Below, piece after piece: positions 1 to 8,486 of a stretch of DNA of 64,000 bases. The notes beneath the pieces were generated by a model that was given only the letters and a program-made list of their open reading frames with translations, had not been told where the DNA came from and did no database searches. Position 1 is the first letter of the stretch. Every line of letters begins with the position of its first letter. The translations under genes were made by a program, and so were the position numbers. Source of the stretch: Vibrio tubiashii ATCC 19109 (GTDB taxonomy: Bacteria; Pseudomonadota; Gammaproteobacteria; Enterobacterales; Vibrionaceae); NCBI RefSeq assembly GCF_000772105.1, contig NZ_CP009354.1, positions 1,550,001 through 1,614,000 on the forward strand, written 5' to 3'.

Positions 1-1350
1 AGTAAAGAACTTGTTAAAAATGGACTCGATATGTGATGTGCCATATGGCGGTTGGAAATCACCTGTGTAAGCGTTATCTGGGCTGTCTTTCGTATCTGAT
101 AAGTCTCCGTCCATAACGCCAAAGATGTAGTTAGGCGAGCCAATCATATCGAAGTTTAGGTAGAGCTTAACTTTGTTTAACTCATAGTAGCGAGCATCGA
201 CGAGATCTAGCTGTTCAGGTGTTAACTGGCTAGGGTCTTCCAAGCCTAGTTCTTTTAGGATTTCCTGTTGAACTTGATTACGCAGTGGTGCGAAGAGCTC
301 GTTGGTGTAGTACTCAGAGCCGACTAGACCTGCTTCTTCAGCTGCCCACCAAGCAAAACGTACTTTATTCTTAACCGGTGCTTTCAAATTCGCAAGGGTT
401 ACCGCATATTCGAGCAGACCTGCCGTACCTGAACCGTTGTCATTGATTCCAGGGCCTTCTGGAACTGAGTCCAAGTGTGCGCCAAGCATGACAACCTCAT
501 TAGCATTACCGCCTTTGGTCTCAGCAATGATGTTTTGGGTGAGTACCTCTTCATCTTGGACGTTAATATTCAATGCGATAGGCACTGCAGCGGTTTGGCT
601 CAACTCATACCATTGCTTACCAAGTGCGTAACGAGCACCGAGAGCCGGAATAGTGGCCGTACTATCGCTACCTAATGTACCATTTACGACCGCTGTACGG
701 CCTTCAGCGTTACCTTGGTTAAAGACAATAACACCTTTAGCTCCAGCGTTTTGAGCGTTGACAACTTTGGTATTGAAACTACATCCGCCACGTTGGATGA
801 CAGCAATTTTGTCCGTCACATTTTTGCCAGCGAAGTCGGAAGACTCACAGCCGTCAGTACTGTCATAATCAGGCGCATCGAATCTAAAATCAGGAGTAAT
901 GAAAACGGCATCTGCGGAAAGTAAGCCGTTTGAGTTACCAGAGTATGACATAGCGGCAAAGTCTGGCTCTACGCCTTCACTGGCATTGCGCACACCGATT
1001 AGATCGGTTCCATTTACATTGAGGGTTGTACCCGCAAGCTCTTCCCATGCACGAAAATCAAACTCTTGTATTGCCACATCGTAGTTATGGGCACGCATGG
1101 TATCAACAATATAGTTGAGAGACTGTGCATAGCCTTCGGTACCAGCCGCTCGAGTAACGGACGCTCCATCAGTTGTTTTCGATGCCCTCGCTTCAAGCTC
1201 TTCTAGGTGTTCCACGACCTCTTCGCGATCAATTTTACTACTGACGTACTTCGCTGCCTTTTCTGGATCATCCCAGTAACACCCAGATAGTAGCGTTGAG
1301 CTAATAATGGTAGCGAGCATAGTTTTTGTTGTTGTGACGCTTACTTGCAT
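1..1350 (-). CDS. M28-family zinc aminopeptidase, lipoprotein (partial, C-terminus beyond the left edge)
   Basis: Translating the minus strand from 1350 gives 450 codons with no stop before the window edge, so the C-terminus is missing. The start is ATG at 1350, behind an AAGGAG ribosome site. The N-terminus is a lipoprotein signal with lipobox LLSGC, followed by a PA (protease-associated) insert (ending near residue 245) and then the M28 peptidase fold. Metal ligands visible: HLD (about residue 291), the D of GIND (about 303), the EE of AEEAG (about 337) and the D of NFDMIG (about 397). The final His lies off the edge. The family releases N-terminal residues from peptides using two zinc ions; here it would be an envelope-anchored or secreted nutritional enzyme. 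Substrate preference cannot be read. Family assignment is confident. Confidence 0.9.
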   Translation of the reverse strand, partial: MQVSVTTTKTMLATIISSTLLSGCYWDDPEKAAKYVSSKIDREEVVEHLEELEARASKTTDGASVTRAAGTEGYAQSLNYIVDTMRAHNYDVAIQEFDFRAWEELAGTTLNVNGTDLIGVRNASEGVEPDFAAMSYSGNSNGLLSADAVFITPDFRFDAPDYDSTDGCESSDFAGKNVTDKIAVIQRGGCSFNTKVVNAQNAGAKGVIVFNQGNAEGRTAVVNGTLGSDSTATIPALGARYALGKQWYELSQTAAVPIALNINVQDEEVLTQNIIAETKGGNANEVVMLGAHLDSVPEGPGINDNGSGTAGLLEYAVTLANLKAPVKNKVRFAWWAAEEAGLVGSEYYTNELFAPLRNQVQQEILKELGLEDPSQLTPEQLDLVDARYYELNKVKLYLNFDMIGSPNYIFGVMDGDLSDTKDSPDNAYTGDFQPPYGTSHIESIFNKFFT

Positions 1351-1615
1351 TTGTGACTCCTTGTATTAAATAAGCGAAGCCATAGTTGCTGAAATGCAAG
1401 GTTAAAAAAATGTTAAATTCAAATGGGTTTATAAAATATGAACGTATATCAAATTAGTTTCATTTATTAAAATTGTCAGTTACATATGTAATCGATATAC
1501 AATCACATATTCAACATAAACAATAACTTAGTGTTTGAGGGGCGATTTTGTACACACAGGGAACCGGCCAGAATAGTTACTAGCCGATGTTTGTCGCAAA
1601 GTGAGAGATTGGATT
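1351..1615. promoter_or_regulatory. AT-rich intergenic stretch, no gene seen
   Basis: 265 bases between two minus-strand genes. The part next to the M28 peptidase start (about 1390-1530) is very AT-rich and likely carries its promoter. No convincing terminator hairpin with a T-run, small ORF or repeat was found. Confidence 0.3.
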
Positions 1616-2431
1616 TTACCTGCTATCTACAACCAGTAGCTTGGCGCTTCGGTAGGCGAAATCCATACTTTCGATTTCGTTAGGGCGACTGACGAGGTGA
1701 TCAACAGAAGGAAGAACAACGAAGAAGATAAGCGGATCAGGATGCATATATCTCCAAGTGTGTGCTTTGTTGTCTTTTTTATACGCCTTCAAATTAACGG
1801 TCAGCACTAAGCTTTCAGGTGGTAACTGGCTGCCCTTAAAGTGACCGAGTTCATGCACTGCACCCCAAAGGGATTCTAACGGACGTTCATGGGTGCTTTT
1901 AAGAAACATCTCGAGCTGCAACGTATCACTTTCATTTTGTTTGATCGTACTTAGACGCTGAGCTGTACGTAAACCTTGCTCAAAAGGCAGGTAATCTAGT
2001 CCATTGTCGACAATCTGATTCGATTGTGGGCATAGCTGGACTGAATCTTGGGGCTGCTGACTGGCGTACAGTTCGCAAGTAAACTGTTTAATAATTTGTT
2101 CTAACCCTTTATGGAATTGTGAGCCTTTTAGGTCTTCCACAGAAACAGCATGGTTGTTTATCGCTTCCGCAAAAACTTTGTCGACAGATTGGTTGACACG
2201 AGTTTCATCTTCAACAAGCACAAAGTCGTTGTGTCTAACCGCTGATTTTAGAACATTATCGGTTTCAATCACTACGAGCTCTTCATCTGAGTAAGTACTG
2301 TCTCTCAGCAACGGATAGTAAGGTTCTCGCTCATCCGCAAAGAACAGTGAGCATCCAGAGATATTGGCTGCAATCAATCCTGCCAGAATTGATTTAGTAG
2401 TTGGAGAGTGCATAAGCCTCTTAATTAACAA
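1616..2431 (-). CDS. Unknown lipoprotein with an HELGH motif
   Basis: 271 residues if translation begins at the TTG at 2431 (AAAGGA just upstream). An ATG at 2413, with AAGAGG upstream, would give a protein six residues shorter; both leave an N-terminal signal ending in lipobox ISGC (Cys at residue 27 of the long form), so a lipoprotein is likely. I do not recognise the family. The middle is hydrophilic. Residues 193-197 read HELGH, matching the zinc-protease pattern HExxH, but no clear third ligand or surrounding fold is visible, so an enzymatic role is only a possibility. It lies upstream of the M28 peptidase on the same strand, about 265 bases away, and is divergent from the GntR regulator. 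A perfect copy of the regulator's palindrome lies inside it at 2003-2014. Confidence 0.75.
   Translation of the reverse strand: MLIKRLMHSPTTKSILAGLIAANISGCSLFFADEREPYYPLLRDSTYSDEELVVIETDNVLKSAVRHNDFVLVEDETRVNQSVDKVFAEAINNHAVSVEDLKGSQFHKGLEQIIKQFTCELYASQQPQDSVQLCPQSNQIVDNGLDYLPFEQGLRTAQRLSTIKQNESDTLQLEMFLKSTHERPLESLWGAVHELGHFKGSQLPPESLVLTVNLKAYKKDNKAHTWRYMHPDPLIFFVVLPSVDHLVSRPNEIESMDFAYRSAKLLVVDSR
2003..2014. promoter_or_regulatory. Perfect ATTGTCGACAAT palindrome inside the lipoprotein gene
   Basis: Identical to the core of the two operator-like sites at 2580-2593 and 2600-2611, about 590 bases away. It could be a distal operator for DNA looping or chance codon use (reverse strand codons for Val-Asp-Asn). 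Confidence 0.35.
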
Positions 2432-2579
2432 GATTCCTTTCTGTATCTAAGATACTAATCTCATACAGCAACTAAGTCATTGTCGAGATTGCAATAATCT
2501 TGCTCTGCATCACATAGCAACTGTGACTCAACCAATGTTACATCTTTTATTTACTAATCTGGACTACTACCTTGGTCTA

Positions 2580-2611
2580 AATTGTCGACAATTCGCTTGA
2601 TTGTCGACAAT
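2580..2611. promoter_or_regulatory. Twin palindromic operators upstream of the GntR regulator
   Basis: Two perfect palindromes with core ATTGTCGACAAT lie at 2580-2593 (extended to AATTGTCGACAATT) and 2600-2611, centres 19 bp apart, close to two helical turns. The form TTGT..ACAA fits GntR/FCD-family operators. The second site overlaps the spacer of a possible promoter (TTGATT at 2597, TATTTT at 2621), which suggests repression and autoregulation. A weaker copy (ATTGTAGACAGT) lies at 2643-2654. Confidence 0.7.
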
Positions 2612-2682
2612 GTTATGGTCTATTTTAATATTAGACGATGAAATTGTAGACAGTCTGGTGTCAGGCAGCGAGTGTATTAAAG

Positions 2683-3381
2683 ATGAATATTGAACTTAAA
2701 ACTCGACTAAAAGAAGGCGTTTCTGAAAAAGAAAACACCAAATCAGAGAGCTTAACCGAATCATTGGTAGAGGCTATTGTTAGTGGAGAAATTGCCCCAG
2801 GTAGCAAGATATCTGAGCCTGAGCTAGCTAAGAAGTATCAGGTAAGTCGGGGGCCTCTGCGTGAAGCGATAATGCGAGTTGAAGGGTTAGGCCTAATCGA
2901 GCGTATCCCTCATGTCGGTGCAAGAGTGATTACTTTCTCACCTGAAAAGCTAATAGAGCTATACGCGGTTAGAGAGGCGCTAGAAGGTATGGCTGCGCGA
3001 CTTGCGGCTCGGCATATCACCGCAGAAGAGATTGTTGGTTTAGAAGCAGTATTGTCGACACATTCAAATCACATTGACGAAGTCGAGGGTGCTTCTTATT
3101 TCCATCAGCACGGTGATTTCGATTTTCACTATCGCATTATTCTCGCTAGTCGCAACAGTAAGCTTATTTCATTGCTGTGTGATGAGCTTTATCACTTGTT
3201 GAGAATGTATCGATATCAATCGCCTAGAGCACAGTCGCGACCCGTGGAAGCGCTCGATGAGCACAAATATATCTTGCAAGCTATCAAAAATAGAGACGAA
3301 GAGTTGGCTGAGATGCTGATGAGACGCCATATCTCGGGTAGCCGAACATTAATCGAACAACAAATCATTAGGGTCTGTTGA
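2683..3381 (+). CDS. GntR-family (FCD) regulator of the methylcitrate cluster
   Basis: 232 residues. The N-terminal winged helix-turn-helix spans about residues 25-85, with the typical SEPELAKKYQVSRGPLREA segment; the rest is a helical FCD ligand-binding domain. It lies directly upstream of prpB on the same strand and behind twin palindromic operators, so it most likely senses a propionate-pathway metabolite and controls itself and the prp genes. Some gammaproteobacteria use such a GntR protein in place of the sigma-54 activator PrpR. The last codons are unusual: the stop codon and the residues Val-Cys before it come from an inserted repeat element beginning at 3371. Removing the element restores an ending Arg-Asp-stop. 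The change is small and function is probably kept. Confidence 0.85.
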   Translation: MNIELKTRLKEGVSEKENTKSESLTESLVEAIVSGEIAPGSKISEPELAKKYQVSRGPLREAIMRVEGLGLIERIPHVGARVITFSPEKLIELYAVREALEGMAARLAARHITAEEIVGLEAVLSTHSNHIDEVEGASYFHQHGDFDFHYRIILASRNSKLISLLCDELYHLLRMYRYQSPRAQSRPVEALDEHKYILQAIKNRDEELAEMLMRRHISGSRTLIEQQIIRVC

Positions 3382-3635
3382 TCTTTTGAGGTTAAATTTT
3401 GTTCGAGATAAAAGCGTTTTAATCGCGGCGAGAGGTTTGCAGCCTAGTCATTCTAAGCAAAACACCTCTCAACAAAGAGTAAAACGCTTTTAGCCGAACC
3501 CTTCGGGCAGCGTTTGTGGCTCCTTTCTGCTGCGTTATCGGCTTATCAGGTAGAGCAACTACAATTCAAAGCCTCTGCCTTGCAGAAAGAACCCACAAAC
3601 AGCTGCAAAAATCAGCGCAAAAGGTCAACAGACCC
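3371..3635. mobile_element. 265-bp MITE with terminal inverted repeats and TA target duplication
   Basis: The left end GGGTCTGTTGATCTTTTG is mirrored at the right end by CAAAAGGTCAACAGACCC, with one mismatch, and both ends are flanked by TA (3369-3370 and 3636-3637). No ORF for a transposase is present. The inside folds into two long hairpins: a perfect 13-bp inverted pair at 3409-3421 and 3480-3492, and GTTTGTGG..CTTTCTGC at 3512-3530 pairing with 3582-3600. This is the structure of a non-autonomous element; TA duplication is typical of the IS630/Tc1 group. I recall similar intergenic repeats in Vibrio genomes but could not check copy number. Confidence 0.8.
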
Positions 3636-3674
3636 TAGGGACTAAAGCCCAAAAACGGACTAGAGGAAAGAGCA

Positions 3675-4571
3675 ATGAGTTTATCTCAAGGAGCTAAATT
3701 TAGACTTGCAGTTGAGCAAAACGATCCACTGCAAATTGTAGGGACCATTAATCCATACTGCGCCATGATGGCAAAAAATCTGGGGCACCAAGCTATTTAC
3801 TTATCAGGTGGCGGTATCGCTAATGCCTCTTATGGCTTACCGGATTTGGGCATTACCACACTTAATGACGTTTTAGTTGATGTCGAGAGAATCACCAATG
3901 CGTGTGATTTACCACTGCTAGTTGATATTGATACGGGGTTTGGCGGTGCGTTTAATATCGCGCGAACCATCAAAGCAATGGAGAAAGCGGGTGCAGGCGC
4001 GGTACACATGGAAGATCAGGTAGCGCAGAAACGTTGTGGTCACCGCCCAAATAAAGCCATTGTTAGCCAACAAGAGATGGTCGATCGCGTTAAAGCCGCG
4101 GTGGATGCACGTAACGATGACAGCTTTGTGGTGATGGCTCGTACGGATGCTCTGGCGGTTGAAGGGATCGATAGCGCTATTGAACGTGCGATTGCTTGCG
4201 TTGAAGCGGGCGCTGACATGATTTTCCCAGAAGCGATGAACAAGCTAGAGCAGTATGTTCAGTTCTCTGAAGCGCTAGAGAGTGCGACAGGGAAACATGT
4301 GCCGATACTGGCGAACATTACTGAGTTTGGTCAGACGCCGCTGTACGGCTGTGAAGAGCTTGCTAAGTCCAAAGTTGACATGGTGCTGTACCCACTCAGT
4401 GCGTTCCGTGCGATGAACAAAGCAGCAGAGATGGTGTACAAGCATCTGTTAGAAGTGGGTAACCAAGAAGCGCTGACTGAATCGATGCAAACTCGTAAAG
4501 AGCTCTATGCACACCTCAAATATCATGATTATGAAGACAAGCTTGATCAGTTGTTTTCAGAAGGAAAATAG
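3675..4571 (+). CDS. prpB: 2-methylisocitrate lyase
   Basis: 298 residues, the usual length for PrpB. It splits 2-methylisocitrate into pyruvate and succinate, the last step of the methylcitrate cycle, in the cytoplasm. The signature KRCGH lies at residues 119-123 with the catalytic Cys at 121. The substrate-loop region with DIDTGFGG and the MARTDA segment are also typical of the isocitrate lyase/PEP mutase superfamily. The start ATG follows GAGGAAAGAG. It is the first enzyme gene after the GntR regulator, separated only by the MITE. No separate operator is visible in the 38 bases between the MITE and the start, so transcription may run through from the regulator's promoter. Next gene prpC follows after about 110 bases. 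Confidence 0.95.
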   Translation: MSLSQGAKFRLAVEQNDPLQIVGTINPYCAMMAKNLGHQAIYLSGGGIANASYGLPDLGITTLNDVLVDVERITNACDLPLLVDIDTGFGGAFNIARTIKAMEKAGAGAVHMEDQVAQKRCGHRPNKAIVSQQEMVDRVKAAVDARNDDSFVVMARTDALAVEGIDSAIERAIACVEAGADMIFPEAMNKLEQYVQFSEALESATGKHVPILANITEFGQTPLYGCEELAKSKVDMVLYPLSAFRAMNKAAEMVYKHLLEVGNQEALTESMQTRKELYAHLKYHDYEDKLDQLFSEGK

Positions 4572-4682
4572 GATCAAACGGAAGCCCAAGGAAACCGATT
4601 CGGAATTAATCCAATAACGTGAAATTGTTTGGTAAATAACGCTCCACTTAGAGAGCAATATCAAACAGAAAAGGAGTTCAAA

Positions 4683-5825
4683 ATGCCTCTATCATCGAAA
4701 AAGAATGAAGAGTTAGGTGGCGCAGGTCTTCGCGGCCAAAGCGCTGGTAGCACAGCTTTGTGTACTGTCGGTAAAACGGGGACAGGTCTGACATATCGAG
4801 GTTACGATATTACTGACTTGGCGAACAATGCTCAATTTGAAGAAGTTGCCCACTTGCTGTTACGTGGTCACTTACCCAATCAAAAAGAGTTAGATGAATA
4901 TAAGACGCGCCTGATTAGTTTGCGAGGTCTACCGAGTGAGCTTAAGCAAGCGTTAGAGCTTATTCCTGCCTCGGCGCACCCAATGGATGTGATGCGAACG
5001 GGTTGCTCGGTATTGGGTAATCTAGAGCAAGAGATGAGCTTTGAAGAGCAGTTAGACGCGACAGAAAGAATGCTCGCTCTATTTCCTGCCATCATTTGTT
5101 ATTGGTATCGCTTTAGCCATGATGGTGTGCGCATTGATACAGACGATCAATCCGAAACCTGTATTGGCGGCTACTTTCTAAAAATGCTAACCGACAAAGC
5201 GCCAACTGAGATTCATAAGCAGGTTATGCACTGTTCACTGATTCTATACGCAGAGCACGAGTTTAATGCGTCTACCTTTGCGGCACGTGTATGTGCTTCG
5301 ACGCTTTCCGATCTTCATTCTTGTATTACAGCAGCGATCGGTACGCTTCGTGGCCCTTTACATGGTGGTGCAAACGAAGCTGCAATGGAGATGATTCAAG
5401 ACTGGCAGACACCAGATGAAGCGGAAGCAAACATCATGCAGATGCTAGCCAACAAAGACAAAATTATGGGCTTTGGTCATGCTATCTATCGTGAGAGTGA
5501 CCCTCGTAATGCGTTAATTAAGCGTTGGTCAAAAGAGCTTTCAGACGCAGTAGGAGATACTCATTTGTACGCGGTTTCTGAGCGCGTTGAAGCGGTGATG
5601 AAGCGAGAGAAAGGCTTGTTCTGTAACGCAGACTTTTTCCATGCCTCGGCCTATCACTTTATGGATATTCCAACCAAGTTGTTTACGCCGATCTTTGTCA
5701 TGAGTCGCCTAACAGGTTGGGCTGCGCACGTTTACGAGCAACGTGCCAATAACCGAATCATTCGACCAAGTGCAGATTACACAGGCCCTGATCATCAAGA
5801 TTGGGTTCCAATCGAAAAACGATAG
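4683..5825 (+). CDS. prpC: 2-methylcitrate synthase
   Basis: 380 residues from the ATG at 4683, chosen over an in-frame start 54 bases upstream because AAAGGAG precedes it and the length then fits the family. It condenses propionyl-CoA with oxaloacetate to 2-methylcitrate. It belongs to the citrate synthase superfamily: the catalytic His segments GPLHGGANEA and GFGHAIYRESDPRN are present, and the C-terminal RANNRIIRPSADYTGP stretch is typical of PrpC. It lies between prpB and acnD in the same direction. A strong hairpin without a T-run follows the stop codon, which may protect or process the mRNA. Confidence 0.95.
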   Translation: MPLSSKKNEELGGAGLRGQSAGSTALCTVGKTGTGLTYRGYDITDLANNAQFEEVAHLLLRGHLPNQKELDEYKTRLISLRGLPSELKQALELIPASAHPMDVMRTGCSVLGNLEQEMSFEEQLDATERMLALFPAIICYWYRFSHDGVRIDTDDQSETCIGGYFLKMLTDKAPTEIHKQVMHCSLILYAEHEFNASTFAARVCASTLSDLHSCITAAIGTLRGPLHGGANEAAMEMIQDWQTPDEAEANIMQMLANKDKIMGFGHAIYRESDPRNALIKRWSKELSDAVGDTHLYAVSERVEAVMKREKGLFCNADFFHASAYHFMDIPTKLFTPIFVMSRLTGWAAHVYEQRANNRIIRPSADYTGPDHQDWVPIEKR

Positions 5826-5835
5826 CACTGTCGAC

Positions 5836-5862
5836 TTTGCTCCCTTTGATTAAGGGAGCAAA
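5836..5862 (+). other. Intercistronic hairpin between prpC and acnD
   Basis: TTTGCTCCCTT (5836-5846) pairs perfectly with AAGGGAGCAAA (5852-5862) around a 5-base loop. No U-run follows, so it is more likely an mRNA-stabilising or processing hairpin than a full terminator. Confidence 0.55.
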
Positions 5863-5885
5863 CATCTACCTGAATGGAAGCAGAT

Positions 5886-8477
5886 ATGAGCATGAATACC
5901 CTATACAGAAAATCGCTTCCGGGAAGCCATCTTGATTATTTTGATGCCCGAGAAGCCGTAAATACACTATCCCCAGGTGCCTACGAAAAACTCCCATATA
6001 CCTCACGAGTGCTAGCTGAGCAGTTAGTGCGACGTTGTGACCCTAATACTCTGACTCAAAGTCTAGAGCAAATTATCGAGCGAAAGCGAGACTTAGACTT
6101 TCCTTGGTATCCGGCTCGTGTGGTGTGTCATGACATCCTAGGTCAGACGGCGTTGGTTGACCTCGCAGGCCTTAGGGATGCGATTGCCCAACAAGGTGGC
6201 GATCCTGCCAAAGTCAACCCTGTGGTAGAAACCCAGCTGATTGTTGACCATTCTCTTGCTGTTGAACACGGGGGCTTTGACCCAGATGCCTTCGATAAAA
6301 ATAGGGCGATAGAAGAGCGCAGAAATGAAGACCGTTTTCATTTTATCGAGTGGTGTAAGACCGCGTTTGAGAATGTCAGCGTTATTCCTGCTGGTAATGG
6401 CATCATGCACCAAATCAACTTGGAGAAAATGTCTCCTGTTGTTCAGGCTAAGCAAGGTATCGCTTACCCAGATACTTGTGTCGGTACTGATAGTCACACG
6501 CCGCATGTCGATGCTCTAGGGGTGATTGCGATTGGTGTTGGCGGGCTTGAGGCGGAGACCGTCATGCTTGGCCGTCCTTCAATGATGAGACTACCTGACA
6601 TCGTTGGTGTCAAGCTTACCGGCAAGCGCCAACCTGGGATTACAGCAACAGATATTGTCTTGGCGATTACTGAATTTTTGCGTAACGAAAGAGTCGTTTC
6701 ATCCTATCTTGAATTCTTTGGGGAAGGAGCAAAAGACTTAACCATTGGCGATCGCGCAACCATCTCTAATATGACGCCAGAGTACGGCGCTACGGCTGGG
6801 ATGTTCTACATTGATGAGCAGACCATCAACTACCTAAAACTGACGGGTCGAGATGAGCAGCAAGTAGAGCTTGTTGAAAACTATGCTAAACAAACGGGTC
6901 TGTGGGCTGATGATCTTGAAACCGTTGAGTACGAGCGGGTATTAGAGTTCGATTTATCCAAGGTTTCTCGCAACATGGCTGGACCATCAAACCCACATAG
7001 ACGCTTGCCAACCTCAGAGCTTGCACAGCGCGGTATTGCTAAAGAGAGTGAGATTAACACTAGCGAGGGGCAATTACCTGATGGGGCAGTCATTATTGCG
7101 GCGATTACTTCATGTACCAATACAAGTAACCCGCGCAATGTGGTCGCAGCTGGGCTTGTTGCCAAGAAGGCCAATGAGCTTGGACTAGTTCGCAAACCTT
7201 GGGTGAAATCTTCTTTTGCCCCGGGCTCAAAGGTCGCCAAGTTATACCTTGAAGATGCTGGTCTTTTACCTGAACTCGAAAAGCTAGGCTTTGGAATTGT
7301 CGCTTATGCCTGTACTACTTGTAATGGTATGAGTGGCGCGCTTGATCCAGAGATTCAGCAGGAAATCATCGACCGCGACGTTTATACAACGGCAGTGCTA
7401 TCAGGTAACCGAAATTTTGATGGTCGAATCCACCCTTATGCTAAGCAAGCATTCTTGGCATCGCCGCCACTAGTGGTCGCTTATGCCTTAGCTGGAACCA
7501 TGCGTTTTGATATTGAACGCGATTCGTTAGGTAAAGATAAACAAGGCAATCCTATTTATCTCAATGACTTGTGGCCGAGTGATGAAGAGATCGATGCGGT
7601 CGTCGGCAAGCATGTTAAGCCCGAACAGTTTAATCAGGTCTACATTCAGATGTTTAAACTCGGCGGAGGTGAGCGCAATAGTAATCCTCTTTACGATTGG
7701 CGACCAAAAAGTACCTACATTCGCCGTCCACCATACTGGGAAGGGGCGCTAGCAGGTAAAAGAACGCTATCCGCGATGAGACCTTTGGCGGTACTAGGCG
7801 ATAACATCACGACTGATCACTTGTCTCCCTCCAACGCGATACTGGCGAGCAGTGCTGCCGGCGAGTATCTCGCTTCTATGGATGTACCTGAAGAAGACTT
7901 TAACTCTTACGCAACCCACCGTGGTGATCACCTAACTGCGCAGAGAGCGACTTTTGCAAACCCTAAACTGTTCAATGAAATGGTTAAAGAGAATGGTGAG
8001 GTGGTACAAGGCTCACTGGCAAGGGTCGAGCCAGAGGGTAAAGTCACTCGAATGTGGGAAGCAATTGAAACCTACATGAATCGCAAGCAACCGTTAATCA
8101 TCGTTGCGGGTGCGGATTATGGTCAAGGCTCCTCACGTGATTGGGCAGCGAAAGGGGTTCGCTTAGCTGGAGTTGAAGCGATTGTCGCTGAAGGATTTGA
8201 ACGCATTCACCGAACCAACCTAGTCGGAATGGGCGTTTTGCCACTTCAATTTAAATCTGGCACAAATCGTAAAACATTAGAGCTCGACGGTAGTGAGCTT
8301 TATGACGTGATTGGCGATATCAAGCCTGGCGCAGATCTAGCGCTTGTAGTAACCCGTGCTAATGGTGAAAAGTTCGATGTGCCTGTGACTTGTCGTTTGG
8401 ATACCGCCGATGAGGTTAGCGTTTATAACGCTGGTGGCGTTTTGCAACGCTTTGCCCAAGACTTTTTATCCCATTAG
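5886..8477 (+). CDS. acnD: Fe/S-dependent 2-methylcitrate dehydratase (AcnD)
   Basis: 863 residues from the ATG at 5886 (GGAAG upstream); ATGs at 5874 and 5892 are alternatives, and relatives start near the MNTLYRK segment. It belongs to the aconitase A fold and dehydrates 2-methylcitrate, working with PrpF in place of the iron-free PrpD. [4Fe-4S] ligands are visible in TSCTNTSNP and ACTTCNG. Other aconitase signatures are DSHTPHVDALG, DNITTDHLSPS and GADYGQGSSRDWAAKG. It is followed at once by prpF, which known AcnD enzymes need. No prpD is in the window, so this is the AcnD/PrpF variant of the pathway. Confidence 0.95.
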   Translation: MSMNTLYRKSLPGSHLDYFDAREAVNTLSPGAYEKLPYTSRVLAEQLVRRCDPNTLTQSLEQIIERKRDLDFPWYPARVVCHDILGQTALVDLAGLRDAIAQQGGDPAKVNPVVETQLIVDHSLAVEHGGFDPDAFDKNRAIEERRNEDRFHFIEWCKTAFENVSVIPAGNGIMHQINLEKMSPVVQAKQGIAYPDTCVGTDSHTPHVDALGVIAIGVGGLEAETVMLGRPSMMRLPDIVGVKLTGKRQPGITATDIVLAITEFLRNERVVSSYLEFFGEGAKDLTIGDRATISNMTPEYGATAGMFYIDEQTINYLKLTGRDEQQVELVENYAKQTGLWADDLETVEYERVLEFDLSKVSRNMAGPSNPHRRLPTSELAQRGIAKESEINTSEGQLPDGAVIIAAITSCTNTSNPRNVVAAGLVAKKANELGLVRKPWVKSSFAPGSKVAKLYLEDAGLLPELEKLGFGIVAYACTTCNGMSGALDPEIQQEIIDRDVYTTAVLSGNRNFDGRIHPYAKQAFLASPPLVVAYALAGTMRFDIERDSLGKDKQGNPIYLNDLWPSDEEIDAVVGKHVKPEQFNQVYIQMFKLGGGERNSNPLYDWRPKSTYIRRPPYWEGALAGKRTLSAMRPLAVLGDNITTDHLSPSNAILASSAAGEYLASMDVPEEDFNSYATHRGDHLTAQRATFANPKLFNEMVKENGEVVQGSLARVEPEGKVTRMWEAIETYMNRKQPLIIVAGADYGQGSSRDWAAKGVRLAGVEAIVAEGFERIHRTNLVGMGVLPLQFKSGTNRKTLELDGSELYDVIGDIKPGADLALVVTRANGEKFDVPVTCRLDTADEVSVYNAGGVLQRFAQDFLSH

Positions 8478-8486
8478 GTGGCCGCT

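Noticed and set aside
2171..2190. Further operator copy (TTTGTCGACAGA) in the lipoprotein gene
   Set aside because: Only partly matches the palindrome and lies in coding sequence; too weak to list.
6138..7240. Reverse-strand ORFs inside acnD
   Set aside because: They are shadows of a well-conserved gene with no start signals or family resemblance.
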